Assembly (NCBI GenBank): GCA_020637295.1
Contig: JACJWF010000014.1
Location: forward strand, 25,063-89,062
DNA length: 64,000 bases
Origin: Acidimicrobiaceae bacterium
Lineage (GTDB): Bacteria > Actinomycetota > Acidimicrobiia > Acidimicrobiales > Ilumatobacteraceae
Direction of reading: 5' to 3'
In this document: positions 41,551 to 51,323 of the stretch, piece after piece
How positions within the stretch are numbered: position 1 is the first letter of the stretch
How the letters are laid out: every line of letters begins with the position of its first letter
The notes under the pieces: generated by a model
The model's input: the letters and a program-made list of their open reading frames with translations, nothing else
Databases searched by the model: none
Told to the model about the DNA's origin: nothing
Made by a program: the position numbers and the translations under genes

Positions 41551-43508
41551 GACCGGCGCCGGGCCAACCCGGTGAGCACGAGGCCGGCTCCGAGCACGGA
41601 GGTGGCGCCGAACACGAGCTCCCACGACGACTGGCCGGTTGCCGGGATGGAGCCGACCTGGATGCGCACCGTCACCGTGGCCGTTGCCGTGGCCTCGCCG
41701 TCGCTGATCGTGTACGTGAACGAGTCGCTGCCGGTGGCGCCGGAGAGCGGGGTGTAGCGGACCTGGTTGCCGTCGATGACCACCGTGCCCTTCAACCCCT
41801 GCGTCACCGCGACGATCGACAGCGGATCGCCGTCGGGGTCGCTGTCGTTCGCCAACACAGGGATCGCCGTGCCCACCGCCGTGATCGCGGTGATCGAGTC
41901 GTTGACCGCGACAGGCGGCTGGTTCGAGCCGACCGTGATGGTGACCGTGGCCGACGGCGGCAGCGCCGTCACGGTGAGGTCGCCGTCGGTGATGTCGTAG
42001 ACGAACGTGTCCGTGCCGTGGTAGCCGAGCATCGGCGTGTAGCTGAAGGAGCCGTCCGCGTTGAGCGTGAGGGTGCCATGCGTAGCGTTGGTGACCAGCC
42101 CGACCGTCGGCACACCGTCGACCGTGTCGTTGCCGAGCACACCGGGCGCGGGCACGTTGAGCGTGGTGTTCTTGGCCACGGCGTAGTTGTCGTCGACGGC
42201 CGCGGAACCTGCACGCTCCACCGCACCGATGTCGATGACGCCGACGATCCGCGCCTCGCCGCGCTGATCCGTCGCCGGCGCACCGGAGACGGCGGGGTCG
42301 CCGGCATTGAGCGCCGGGCTGTCCAGGCGGGGCATGTGCGTGAGCGTGGGGCCGCCGTTGTCGGCCAGCGGTTCCAGCAGGGGGCTGTTGCTGATGATGT
42401 TGTCGGCCCCGCTGGTAGGGGCCGTGCCGAGCAGCGACCAGTTGGCGTCGAACGTGCCGCCGCCGTACAGGTCGGCGTACGAGTTGCCGGCGACGATGGT
42501 GTGGTCCAGCGACACGGCAGTACTGTCGACGAACAGGCCGTAGCCTTCGTTGCCCGTGATCGTCGAATGCTCGATGACGCCGTCGTACAGGTTGTCGAAG
42601 TAGATGCCGCCGATGCCGCCCGCGGAGACGTTGCCGGAGACCGTGGTGTTGCGGATGACCAAGCCGTGATCCGGCGCATACAGCCATGCGCCGGCCCCCG
42701 ACGCAGCACTGTTCCCGGAGATGGTGGTGGCGTCGATGGTGAACACACCGTTGTCCGGCGAGTACAGGTAGATGCCACCGCCCAGGCCACCGGCGTCGTT
42801 CCCCGAGATGGTGGCCCGCTGGATGGTGATGTCGTCGTCGGGGTCGTAGAAGTAGATGCCGCCGCCGTCGTCGGCGGCCGAGTTGCCACTGATGACCGTG
42901 TCGGTGATGAGCATCGGCCCGCCGGTGTCCTCGACGTAGATCGCGCCACCGTCGTCGGCGGCCGTGTTGCCGCTGAGCGTCGAGTTCTGGATGGTGAGGA
43001 CCATGTTGAAGCCGTCGGCCCACAGCCCGCCACCGTCCGAAGTGGCCGCGTTGCCGCTGATGACCACACCGTCCAGCGTGAGGGTTTCGTCCTTGCTCTT
43101 GATCCCTCCGCCCTCGACGGCGTTGCCGCCGGTGATGGTGAGCCCGGACACCGACACGTCGATCAGGCTGCTGTTGTTGTAGAGGTAGAAGACGCGGCTG
43201 GCGTTGTTGCCGCTGACGGCGAGTACCGTCGCGCCCGGCCCCTGGATGTCCACCGAGTCCGTGATCGTCAACTGGCCGGTGGTGAGCACGATCGTGCCGC
43301 TGAGGCCCGCCTGGAAGGTGATGATGTCGGCGCCGGCGGCCGCGTTGGCCTGCTCGATCGCGTCGCGGAGTGAGCCTGCGCCGCTGTCGTTGAGGTTGGT
43401 GACCTCGAACCCGGCGGCGTGGGCCGTGCCGACGCCGACGAAGGGCGTCGCCGCCGCCGCCACTGCGGACCCCGTGACCAGGATGACCTTGCGCTTCGGC
43501 TCGCCCAC
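41529..43508 (-). CDS. Secreted right-handed beta-helix surface protein with LPxTG-like sorting signal
   Basis: 659 residues from GTG 43508. Signal peptide (hydrophobic core ILVTGSAVAAAATP, ending near residue 34, AHA-A). Then a region of beta-helix turns (AAxDGGGI and ISGNSA repeats, about residues 80-370), a choice-of-anchor Q-like segment (LDSPALNAGDPAVSG...IGAVE), two cadherin-like/tandem repeats (AVDDNYAVAKNTTLN; PVAVNDSITAITAVG), and a C-terminal sorting signal: IPATGQSS, hydrophobic helix, then RRRSQPSGTR. Anchored to the cell wall by sortase, with IPATG instead of the usual LPxTG. Probably adhesin or glycan-binding/lyase-like; no catalytic residues are evident. No sortase gene is in the window. 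Confidence 0.82.
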   Translation of the reverse strand: MGEPKRKVILVTGSAVAAAATPFVGVGTAHAAGFEVTNLNDSGAGSLRDAIEQANAAAGADIITFQAGLSGTIVLTTGQLTITDSVDIQGPGATVLAVSGNNASRVFYLYNNSSLIDVSVSGLTITGGNAVEGGGIKSKDETLTLDGVVISGNAATSDGGGLWADGFNMVLTIQNSTLSGNTAADDGGAIYVEDTGGPMLITDTVISGNSAADDGGGIYFYDPDDDITIQRATISGNDAGGLGGGIYLYSPDNGVFTIDATTISGNSAASGAGAWLYAPDHGLVIRNTTVSGNVSAGGIGGIYFDNLYDGVIEHSTITGNEGYGLFVDSTAVSLDHTIVAGNSYADLYGGGTFDANWSLLGTAPTSGADNIISNSPLLEPLADNGGPTLTHMPRLDSPALNAGDPAVSGAPATDQRGEARIVGVIDIGAVERAGSAAVDDNYAVAKNTTLNVPAPGVLGNDTVDGVPTVGLVTNATHGTLTLNADGSFSYTPMLGYHGTDTFVYDITDGDLTVTALPPSATVTITVGSNQPPVAVNDSITAITAVGTAIPVLANDSDPDGDPLSIVAVTQGLKGTVVIDGNQVRYTPLSGATGSDSFTYTISDGEATATATVTVRIQVGSIPATGQSSWELVFGATSVLGAGLVLTGLARRRSQPSGTR

Positions 43509-43612
43509 GTTGTGTCGCCCTCCCCTGCCGGCCGTCGAATCCGGCCGCGAGAAGGCGACCGTACCATCTGGCCTGGCCTCGACCGGCCGATCCCAGCCTG
43601 CGTCGCCGGGTG

Positions 43613-44128
43613 TCAGCGCGCCGGTTCGGGGTCCGGGCCGAGCGTCCGCTCGAGGTCGCGCCGCAGCACGGCGACCGCCTCGGCGACCCCGCGCCGCACC
43701 ACCTCGGAGAGGCCCTCGCCGTGGTCGAAGTCGACCCCTTCGATGCCGAGCACCCGCAACACCCTGGGCAGCAGGTCCAGTGCCCGAGCCAGGTCCACGG
43801 CCTCCGCCAGCCCCATCAGGTGACCGCCACCGAGCCGCCGCCCGCTGTCGTCCAGGTCGGCCAGCTGGGTGGCGTCCACCTCGTGCACCGAACCGGGCAG
43901 GCGGCCACTCCGCACTGCGTCCACCAGCCACACCACCTCGGACCCCTCCCACGCCTGCACGAGGCGCACTGACTCACCGTCCAACTCCACCAGCCGCACC
44001 CGCGGGTCGTCGCCGAACTCGTCGGCCAGGCCGGCGAGCACGGCCGCCCCGGCCCCGTCATCGCGCCGGTACGGGTTGCCGATGGCAATGACCGTCACGA
44101 CGGGCGCCGCGCCATGTGCCGTGGTCAC
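43613..44128 (-). CDS. Hydrogenase maturation endopeptidase
   Basis: 171 residues from GTG 44128, overlapping the hydrogenase large-subunit stop (GTGA). N-terminal VIAIGNPYRRDDGAG is the family signature (GNxxxxDDGxG), with the first Asp coordinating nickel during proteolysis; the middle has VWLVDAVRSG and GVDFDHGEGLSE. HycI/HyaD-type proteases remove the C-terminal extension of the large subunit after nickel insertion. It ends the operon hyhB, cNMP protein, hyhG, hyhS, hyhL, protease. No hypA-F genes are in the window. Confidence 0.85.
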   Translation of the reverse strand: MTTAHGAAPVVTVIAIGNPYRRDDGAGAAVLAGLADEFGDDPRVRLVELDGESVRLVQAWEGSEVVWLVDAVRSGRLPGSVHEVDATQLADLDDSGRRLGGGHLMGLAEAVDLARALDLLPRVLRVLGIEGVDFDHGEGLSEVVRRGVAEAVAVLRRDLERTLGPDPEPAR

Positions 44129-45432
44129 CGCCGGTGCACCCGCATGTCGAGGAAGTGGGTGGCGCAGGAGATGCACGGGTCGTAGTTGCGCACCGCCGTC
44201 TCGCAGATGGCTTCCAGCGCGGCGTCGTCGAGGTCCAGCGAGTGCTCGATCAGGTGCATCAGGTCGTGCTCGATGGTCGGCTGGTTCTGCGAGGTCGGCG
44301 GCACGATCTGCGCGGTCAGCACATGGCCCTCGGCGTCCAGTTCGTAGCGGTGGAACAGCAGCCCGCGCGGCGCTTCGCTCCACCCGCAGCCGGCGCCCTC
44401 GCGCGGATCGACCGGCACGAACGCCCGCGGCGGTGGGGTGTACGCGGTGGCGATGGCCAACGCCACCTCGCAGGCGTGGACGGTCTCGATCGCCCGTACC
44501 AGGATGCTGCGGAACGGGTTGCGCTCCGCCGGCGTCAGCCCCAACTCGGCGGCCAGCGCGGCGGCCCGCGGCGCGAGATGATCGGCGTTGAGCGCGAACC
44601 GGGCCAGCGGGCCGACCAGGTAGTCGCCGCCGGCCAGCATCTTGCCGTGCAGTGCGGTGGAGTGGGCCACGTGCTCCTCGGCGAAGTGGTCCCGCCACTG
44701 GTCGGGGGCGATGTCCAGGCCGGTGGTGCTCACCAGGCGAGCGCCAAGCATGGGGTACTCGGTGGGGTGACGCAGTGCCACCAGCGCCGTGCCGTCGGGC
44801 AGTTCGTGCGCAGGCATGGGGAACGTCGCCACCCAGCGGGCCACGTCCTCCGCGGCTGCCAGCGCCCAGCGCAGGTCCTCGGCCAGCGCCGCCATCGTCG
44901 GCGCATCGGGTGCCTTGTAGAACCCGCCGACGCGCACGTTCACCGGATGGACGGCGCGGCCACCGACCACCTCCACGATCTGGTTGCCGATCTTCTTCAG
45001 CCGCAGGCCACGTTCCACCTCCGCCCGGTGGTCCGCGGCCATGGCGATGCCGCTGGGGTAGCCGAGGAAGTCCGGGGCGTGCAGCAGGTGGATGTGCAGC
45101 ACATGGCTCTCGATCCACTCACCGCAGTACAGCAGGTGACGCAGGTCGCGGATGGCCGGATCCACCTCCACCCCGCACGCCGCCTCGATGGCCTGGCAGG
45201 CGCTCATCTGGTAGGCGACCGGGCAGATGCCACAGATGCGGGCGGTGATGTCCGCCGGCTCGGTGAACATCCGGCCGCGCAGGAAGCCCTCGAAGAAGCG
45301 CGGCGGCTCGAAGATGCGCAGCCGCACGTCGGCCAGCTTGCCCTCCTCGATCTCGACGATCAGGCCCCCCTCACCCTCCACGCGGGTGAGCGCCTCCACC
45401 TCGAACCGGCGAGCCCGATGCTCGTGCGTCAT
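44125..45432 (-). CDS. hyhL: NiFe hydrogenase large subunit, group 3b-like
   Basis: 435 residues. Nickel-iron ligands are Cys67/Cys70 in RICGICPVAY and Cys420/Cys423 in DPCISCATH; the His of the second motif (426) is the processing site, leaving a short 9-residue tail FLDMRVHRR. In the first motif Tyr74 replaces the commonly conserved His. The sequence is typical of cytoplasmic NAD(P)-linked group 3 enzymes (RFFEGFLRGR, NPFRSILVRAIE). It oxidises H2 or reduces protons with pyridine nucleotides, with S0 reduction also possible. The start overlaps the small-subunit stop (ATGA). Confidence 0.9.
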   Translation of the reverse strand: MTHEHRARRFEVEALTRVEGEGGLIVEIEEGKLADVRLRIFEPPRFFEGFLRGRMFTEPADITARICGICPVAYQMSACQAIEAACGVEVDPAIRDLRHLLYCGEWIESHVLHIHLLHAPDFLGYPSGIAMAADHRAEVERGLRLKKIGNQIVEVVGGRAVHPVNVRVGGFYKAPDAPTMAALAEDLRWALAAAEDVARWVATFPMPAHELPDGTALVALRHPTEYPMLGARLVSTTGLDIAPDQWRDHFAEEHVAHSTALHGKMLAGGDYLVGPLARFALNADHLAPRAAALAAELGLTPAERNPFRSILVRAIETVHACEVALAIATAYTPPPRAFVPVDPREGAGCGWSEAPRGLLFHRYELDAEGHVLTAQIVPPTSQNQPTIEHDLMHLIEHSLDLDDAALEAICETAVRNYDPCISCATHFLDMRVHRR

Positions 45433-46199
45433 GCCTGCCCCTTCCCCGCACCCTCGCGGAATGCCGGTGCCTCCACGTTGAACGTGCGCAGCGCCCTGTC
45501 GAACTCGTCATCGTCATGGCCGGCCACACGCCAGGCCACCCGCAGTGCCGGCACGTTGGCCGCCTCGCTGGGCCCGAAGCACCCGAAGCACCCGCGGGCA
45601 AACGACGGGCACAGCGCCCCGCAGCCGCCATGGGTGACCGGCCCGAGGCAGGTGGTGCCGCCGGCCACCAGCACGCACGGGTTGCCCTGCTGCTTGCACT
45701 CCACGCACACGCTGGCCGACGTGACGGGCGGGCGGCGGCCGGCCAGCAGCGCGGTGATGGTGGCCAGTAACTCGTGCTTGCTGATCGGGCAGCCGCGGAT
45801 CTCCAGGTCCACCGTCACGTGCTCGGCGATCGGGGTGCTGGTGGCCAGCGTGGCGATCCAGTCCGGGCGGGCATAGACGGCAGCGGCGTACTCGGCCACG
45901 TCGGCAGAGTTGCGCAGTGCCTGGATGCCGCCGGCCGTGGCGCAGGCACCGATGGTGACCAGCATGCCGGAGCGAGCCCGGATGTCGCGGATCCGCTCGG
46001 CGTCGTGGGCCGTCGTGACGGAACCCTCCACGAACGAGATGTCGTAATGGTCCAGCAGTTCCTCGGGTCCGGCCTCCAGGAACATCCGCAGATCCAGCGC
46101 GGCAGCGATCTGGAGGAGTTCGTCCTCGCAATCGAGGATCGTCAACTGGCAGCCGTCGCAGGACGCGAACTTCCAGACGGCAACGGTGGGCCGGGTCAT
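45429..46199 (-). CDS. hyhS: NiFe hydrogenase small subunit, group 3b-like
   Basis: 256 residues from ATG 46199, which overlaps the end of hyhG (stop at 46196). The N-terminal proximal cluster cysteines are in CDGCQLTILDCE, with GACATAGG and RGCPISKHELL (Cys ligands), then ECKQQGNPC and CGALCPSFARGCFGCFG for the medial and distal [4Fe-4S] clusters. No twin-arginine signal, so the enzyme is cytoplasmic. It transfers electrons between the large subunit and the HyhG/HyhB module. Confidence 0.9.
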   Translation of the reverse strand: MTRPTVAVWKFASCDGCQLTILDCEDELLQIAAALDLRMFLEAGPEELLDHYDISFVEGSVTTAHDAERIRDIRARSGMLVTIGACATAGGIQALRNSADVAEYAAAVYARPDWIATLATSTPIAEHVTVDLEIRGCPISKHELLATITALLAGRRPPVTSASVCVECKQQGNPCVLVAGGTTCLGPVTHGGCGALCPSFARGCFGCFGPSEAANVPALRVAWRVAGHDDDEFDRALRTFNVEAPAFREGAGKGQA

Positions 46200-47038
46200 C
46201 GTCCCCTCACCTCCAACAGCGCCATCGACTCCGTCCACGGCACCACGGCACCGTCGCGGCACAGCAGGTACGGCCCCAGTTGGCAGCGGCCGCAGCGGGC
46301 GATGCCGCAGTGCATGTTGCGCTCCAGCGAGACCCACACCGAGTCCGCCGGCGTGCCGAGCGCGACCGTGGCGCGGGCGGCGGTGGTCATCATGATCTCT
46401 GGTCCGCAGACGAACGCTGCGTCGTGCGCCCAGCCGATCCGCGTGACCATGGCGGTGGCGGTGCCAACGGCACCGTGCCAGCCGCGATCGGCGGCGTCGA
46501 CGGTGACATGCACGCCCACGCCGGCTGCCGCCCACCGCCGCAGGTCGTCCGGGAAGAGCAGTTGGTCCGGCTGGCGGGCACCCATCACCAGGGTCAGGTG
46601 CGCCGGGGCGGCGGCCACCAGTTGCTCCACGGCGATCCGCAGCGGGGCCAGGCCGAGCCCGCCGGCGACCACCAGCACGCGCCGCCCGGCGACGTCGGCC
46701 ACGGGCCACTGCGTGCCGAACGGGCCGCGCAGGCCCACCACGTCGCCCGGCCCGAGCCCGACGACCGCCGCGCTGACCGCCCCGACCGAGCGGACGGTGA
46801 GCACCAGGTGCCCCTCGGCAACGACCCGGCTGACGGAGATCGGGATCTCGCCGACCCCCGGTGCCCAGATCATCATGAACTGGCCGGGCCCCGGCGCCGG
46901 CAGTGCTGCGGCAACAGGGGCCAGCACCAGGCTGGCGACGTCGTCGGTCTCCTGCCCCCGCTCCACCACGCGGTACGGCACGGGCTCCATCGGGTCGGTG
47001 GGCAGCGCGCCCACCCGCGGGTCAGCAGCCACGTCCAT
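46196..47038 (-). CDS. hyhG: FAD/NAD(P)-binding hydrogenase electron-transfer subunit
   Basis: 280 residues from ATG 47038. FNR-like: FAD-binding GQFMMIWAPGVGEIPISVSR, nucleotide-binding VVAGGLGLAPLR, then CGPEIMM and a C-terminal [2Fe-2S] site CGIARCGRCQLGPYLLC (CxxxxCxxC...C), as in dihydroorotate dehydrogenase electron-transfer and sulfhydrogenase gamma subunits. Links NAD(P)H to the hydrogenase. Its start overlaps the end of the cyclic-nucleotide-binding protein gene by 17 bp. Confidence 0.88.
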   Translation of the reverse strand: MDVAADPRVGALPTDPMEPVPYRVVERGQETDDVASLVLAPVAAALPAPGPGQFMMIWAPGVGEIPISVSRVVAEGHLVLTVRSVGAVSAAVVGLGPGDVVGLRGPFGTQWPVADVAGRRVLVVAGGLGLAPLRIAVEQLVAAAPAHLTLVMGARQPDQLLFPDDLRRWAAAGVGVHVTVDAADRGWHGAVGTATAMVTRIGWAHDAAFVCGPEIMMTTAARATVALGTPADSVWVSLERNMHCGIARCGRCQLGPYLLCRDGAVVPWTESMALLEVRGR

Positions 47039-47483
47039 ACACGTCCACCAGTTGATGCCGGGTGGCCACCAGGCGGGACGCCAGCAGGCGAGCGAGGCGG
47101 TGCGCCACCTGGTAGCCGAGCTCATGGTCGGCCCGGCAGGCCGCGCGCAGCGCGGCGGCGTCCATGGCCAGTGTGCGCAGGGGGTCCAGCGCCAGCACGT
47201 CGAAGTGCCACTCGTGTGGCTCGACGAACCACGACCAGCCGATCATCTCGCCGGCGTGCACGGTGGCCACCAGCAACGGGTCGCGGTCGGCGGCGGCGAT
47301 CTCGATCCCTGCACGGCCGGACAGCACGGCGTGAAACGTGTCCGCCGGCGCGCCCGAACGGGCCACCCACGCGCCGGCCGGGTACTCCTTCACCGTCGTG
47401 ACGGTGGCCAGCCGCTCCAGCAGCGCCGGGTCGATCCCGGTGAAGAAGGGATGGCCGGTGAGGGCGGCGATGATCTCGTTCAT
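47022..47483 (-). CDS. Cyclic-nucleotide-binding domain protein inside the hydrogenase operon
   Basis: 153 residues from ATG 47483. A single cNMP-binding beta-barrel: GHPFFTGIDPALLERLATV, EYPAGAWVARSGAPADTFHAVLSG, and HAGEMIGWSWFVEPHEWHFDVLALDPL, where the usual phosphate-binding cassette Arg is not evident. There is no helix-turn-helix after it, so it is not a CRP-type regulator; it ends in a helix. Likely a sensor subunit or allosteric partner of the hydrogenase. The start overlaps the stop of hyhB by 4 bp (ATGA), so stoichiometric expression is expected. Related proteins occur in other group 3b operons. Confidence 0.75.
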   Translation of the reverse strand: MNEIIAALTGHPFFTGIDPALLERLATVTTVKEYPAGAWVARSGAPADTFHAVLSGRAGIEIAAADRDPLLVATVHAGEMIGWSWFVEPHEWHFDVLALDPLRTLAMDAAALRAACRADHELGYQVAHRLARLLASRLVATRHQLVDVYGRGC

Positions 47484-48646
47484 GCAACGTCTCCTTCGCT
47501 CGGCACGGCGAGCAGTGCCGCTTCCACGGGCAGGTCGATCCCGGCCGGGCACCAGGTGGTGCACCGCCCGCATCCCACACAGCCGCTGGTGCCGAACTGG
47601 GCCTGCCAGGTACCCAGCTTGTGGGTGAGCCACTGGCGGTAGCGGGACGCGGTGGTGGACCGCACCGGGCGCCCGCCCAGGTTGGAGTGATCCAGCTGGA
47701 AGCACGACGCCCACTGCTGGCGGCGGACGGACTCCGTGGCGGGCGAGCCGTCGTCGGTGAGCGGGGTGACATCGTCGATGGTCACGCAGAAGCAGGTGGG
47801 GCACACCAGGGTGCAGTTGGCACAGGACAGGCAGCGGGCGGCGACGTCGTCCCAGTGGGGGTGGCGGTCGGCACCGGCCAGCAGGGTGGGCAGCGTGGCG
47901 GCATCCACCGGGCGGCGCATGCCGGCGGCCGCCCGCTCGGCCACGGCGGCGCAGTCGGCGAGATCCGCATCGCCGGCCTCGGGTGCGGCACACCGGGCGG
48001 CAACTGCGGCCAGCACATCGGCACCGCGCTCGGTGCCGGCCTCGGCCACCAGCCGATGAGCATCGCCGGGAACCTCGGTGAGGCGGATGTCGAACCCGGC
48101 CTCCGGATGCGGGCCGCCGCCCGCGGAGGTGCACCAGCAGGTGTCCGCCGGCACCCCACAGGTGACGGCCACGACGAAGGCGTCGCGCCGGCGGGCCGCG
48201 TAGCGGGGGTCGGGGTGCTCGCCCTCGAGCAGCACCCGGTCCAGCACGGCCACGCCACGGACCTCGCAGTCCCGAGCGCCCAGCAGCGCCAGCGGGCGCG
48301 CCGGGGGCTCGGGCCGGGAGACGACGAAGGAGCCGTCCGTGCGGCGGATGCGCAGCAGTTCCTCCTCTGCCGGGAAGAACCAGCGCCGCCAGGAATCCGC
48401 CGCCGGGGTCCAGCCGAAGCGGGTGCCGGAACCGTCCGTGGTGAGGCGGAAGTGCCCTGGTGCCTGCTCCGTGCGCACGCCGGTGGGAAGGTCGTCCCCG
48501 TCGCGGACGGCGTCGTAGCTGATGACGCCGCCGCGGGCGACGGGGGCGATGACCTGGAAGCCGTGAGCCCGAAGCACCTCCACCAGCGCCGCCAACCCGG
48601 ACGAGGGATCGAGCACCGCGGTCGCGGTCTTCGGGAAACCGTTCAC
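47480..48646 (-). CDS. hyhB: Iron-sulfur hydrogenase subunit (sulfhydrogenase beta-like)
   Basis: 388 residues from GTG 48646. N-terminal about 270 residues of the HyhB/AnfG-type module (ALLGARDCEVRGVAVLDRVLL, CGVPADTCWCTSAGGG), then two ferredoxin-like [4Fe-4S] motifs: CLSCANCTLVCPTCFC and CVGCGRCTTWCPAGID. Carries electrons from the HyhSL catalytic pair to HyhG. First gene of the operon, 78 bp downstream of the acyl-CoA dehydrogenase stop on the same strand. No promoter could be identified with confidence. Confidence 0.87.
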   Translation of the reverse strand: MNGFPKTATAVLDPSSGLAALVEVLRAHGFQVIAPVARGGVISYDAVRDGDDLPTGVRTEQAPGHFRLTTDGSGTRFGWTPAADSWRRWFFPAEEELLRIRRTDGSFVVSRPEPPARPLALLGARDCEVRGVAVLDRVLLEGEHPDPRYAARRRDAFVVAVTCGVPADTCWCTSAGGGPHPEAGFDIRLTEVPGDAHRLVAEAGTERGADVLAAVAARCAAPEAGDADLADCAAVAERAAAGMRRPVDAATLPTLLAGADRHPHWDDVAARCLSCANCTLVCPTCFCVTIDDVTPLTDDGSPATESVRRQQWASCFQLDHSNLGGRPVRSTTASRYRQWLTHKLGTWQAQFGTSGCVGCGRCTTWCPAGIDLPVEAALLAVPSEGDVA

Positions 48647-48724
48647 AAGGTCAGTCTTGCCAACGGAGCGCCGGCAGGCAAGGGGCCAACGGCCCCCACC
48701 TACCGGGCTGGAAGTTCCGCCGGA

Positions 48725-50044
<1,320 letters not shown>

Positions 50045-50141
50045 GCGGGGTCCCCTTCGTTCTGTCGCCGTGCTGTGTGCCGTGCTGTCTGCGGTTACTG
50101 GAGCGCGACCGTACTCGTCGGTGGGTCCGTAGAGTCGAGCC

Positions 50142-51320
50142 ATGCGGTACGCGTCGATCACCGAACGGCTGGATGGGCTTGGCAGCGACAAGTGGGCGGT
50201 CCACATGGCCGGGCGCCATCGGGCCAATGCGGGTGAGCCGCTGATCTTCCTGTCCATCGGCGAACCGGACCTGCCGCCGCCGGGTGCGGTGGTGGACCAG
50301 GCGGTCGCGTCGCTGCGCGGCGGGCGCACGCGGTACGCGCCGGGTCAGGGCGAACCGCGGGCACTGAAGGCCATCGCCGACCACCTCACCCGCCGCTCCG
50401 GCCTCGAGGTCGCGCCCACCGACATCGTGTACACCGCCGGCACCCAGCACGGCCTGTTCTCCGTGATGGCCACGCTCGTGGAGCACGGCGACGAGGTGCT
50501 GGTGCCCGACCCGTACTACGCCACCTACGAAGGGGTCGTCGCCGGCACGGGCGCAACCTTCGTGCCGGTGCCCACCCGGCCGGAGGACGGCTTCCACCTC
50601 ACCCCCGAGGCGTTGGAGGCGGCCATCACGCCCCGCTCGCGGGTGCTGCTGCTCAACACCCCGAGCAACCCCACCGGCGCCGTGCTGTCGGCCGAGGAGC
50701 TGGACGCGATCGGCGAGGTGTGCGAGCGCCACGACCTGTGGATCGTGTGCGACGAGGTCTACGCCGAGCTGACCTTCGACCGGCCGTTCTCCTCCCCCTA
50801 CGACCGGCCGCAGCTCCGCCACCGCACCGTCGCCGTGGCGTCGATCTCCAAGTCCCATGCGTTGCCGGGGTTCCGTGCCGGCTGGGCCGCCTGCCCGCCC
50901 GGGATGGCCCCCAAGCTGACGCTGATCACCGAGACGATGCTGTTCGGCAGCCAGCCGTTCCTCGCCGATGCGGTCGCCGTGGCCCTGGCCGAGCGCCACC
51001 CGGAGACCGTGGCCATGCGCAACGCGTTCCACGAGCGGGCGCAGGCGATGGTGGACGCGTTCGCCGGCTCGCCCGCCGTGCACGCCCGCATGCCCGAGGG
51101 CGGCATGTTCGTGATGGTGGACGTGCGGCCCACCGGCCTGTCGGGGCTGGACTTCGCCTGGCGCCTGCTCGACGAGTGCGGCGTGGTGGTGATGCCCGGG
51201 GAGAGCTTCGGCGCGGGCGGCGCCGGCCACCTGCGGGTGGCCCTCACCGTGGAGCGCGACGTGATGGCCGAAGCGTGCGGGCGGATCCGCGGCCTGGCCG
51301 AGCAGATCGCCGGGGTCTGA
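50142..51320 (+). CDS. aruH: Arginine:pyruvate transaminase-like class I aminotransferase
   Basis: 392 residues of the fold-type I class. PLP lysine in SISKSHALPGFRAGW, LLNTPSNPTGAVLS, CDEVYAELTF. The C-terminal stretch GGMFVMVDVRPTGLS and GESFGAGGAGHLRVAL closely follows the Pseudomonas AruH pattern. AruH moves the alpha-amino group of L-arginine to pyruvate, giving 2-ketoarginine. Its partner, a 2-ketoarginine decarboxylase-like gene, begins 3 bp after the stop, which strongly supports this reading; specificity is otherwise inferred. Confidence 0.78.
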   Translation: MRYASITERLDGLGSDKWAVHMAGRHRANAGEPLIFLSIGEPDLPPPGAVVDQAVASLRGGRTRYAPGQGEPRALKAIADHLTRRSGLEVAPTDIVYTAGTQHGLFSVMATLVEHGDEVLVPDPYYATYEGVVAGTGATFVPVPTRPEDGFHLTPEALEAAITPRSRVLLLNTPSNPTGAVLSAEELDAIGEVCERHDLWIVCDEVYAELTFDRPFSSPYDRPQLRHRTVAVASISKSHALPGFRAGWAACPPGMAPKLTLITETMLFGSQPFLADAVAVALAERHPETVAMRNAFHERAQAMVDAFAGSPAVHARMPEGGMFVMVDVRPTGLSGLDFAWRLLDECGVVVMPGESFGAGGAGHLRVALTVERDVMAEACGRIRGLAEQIAGV

Positions 51321-51323
51321 GCC

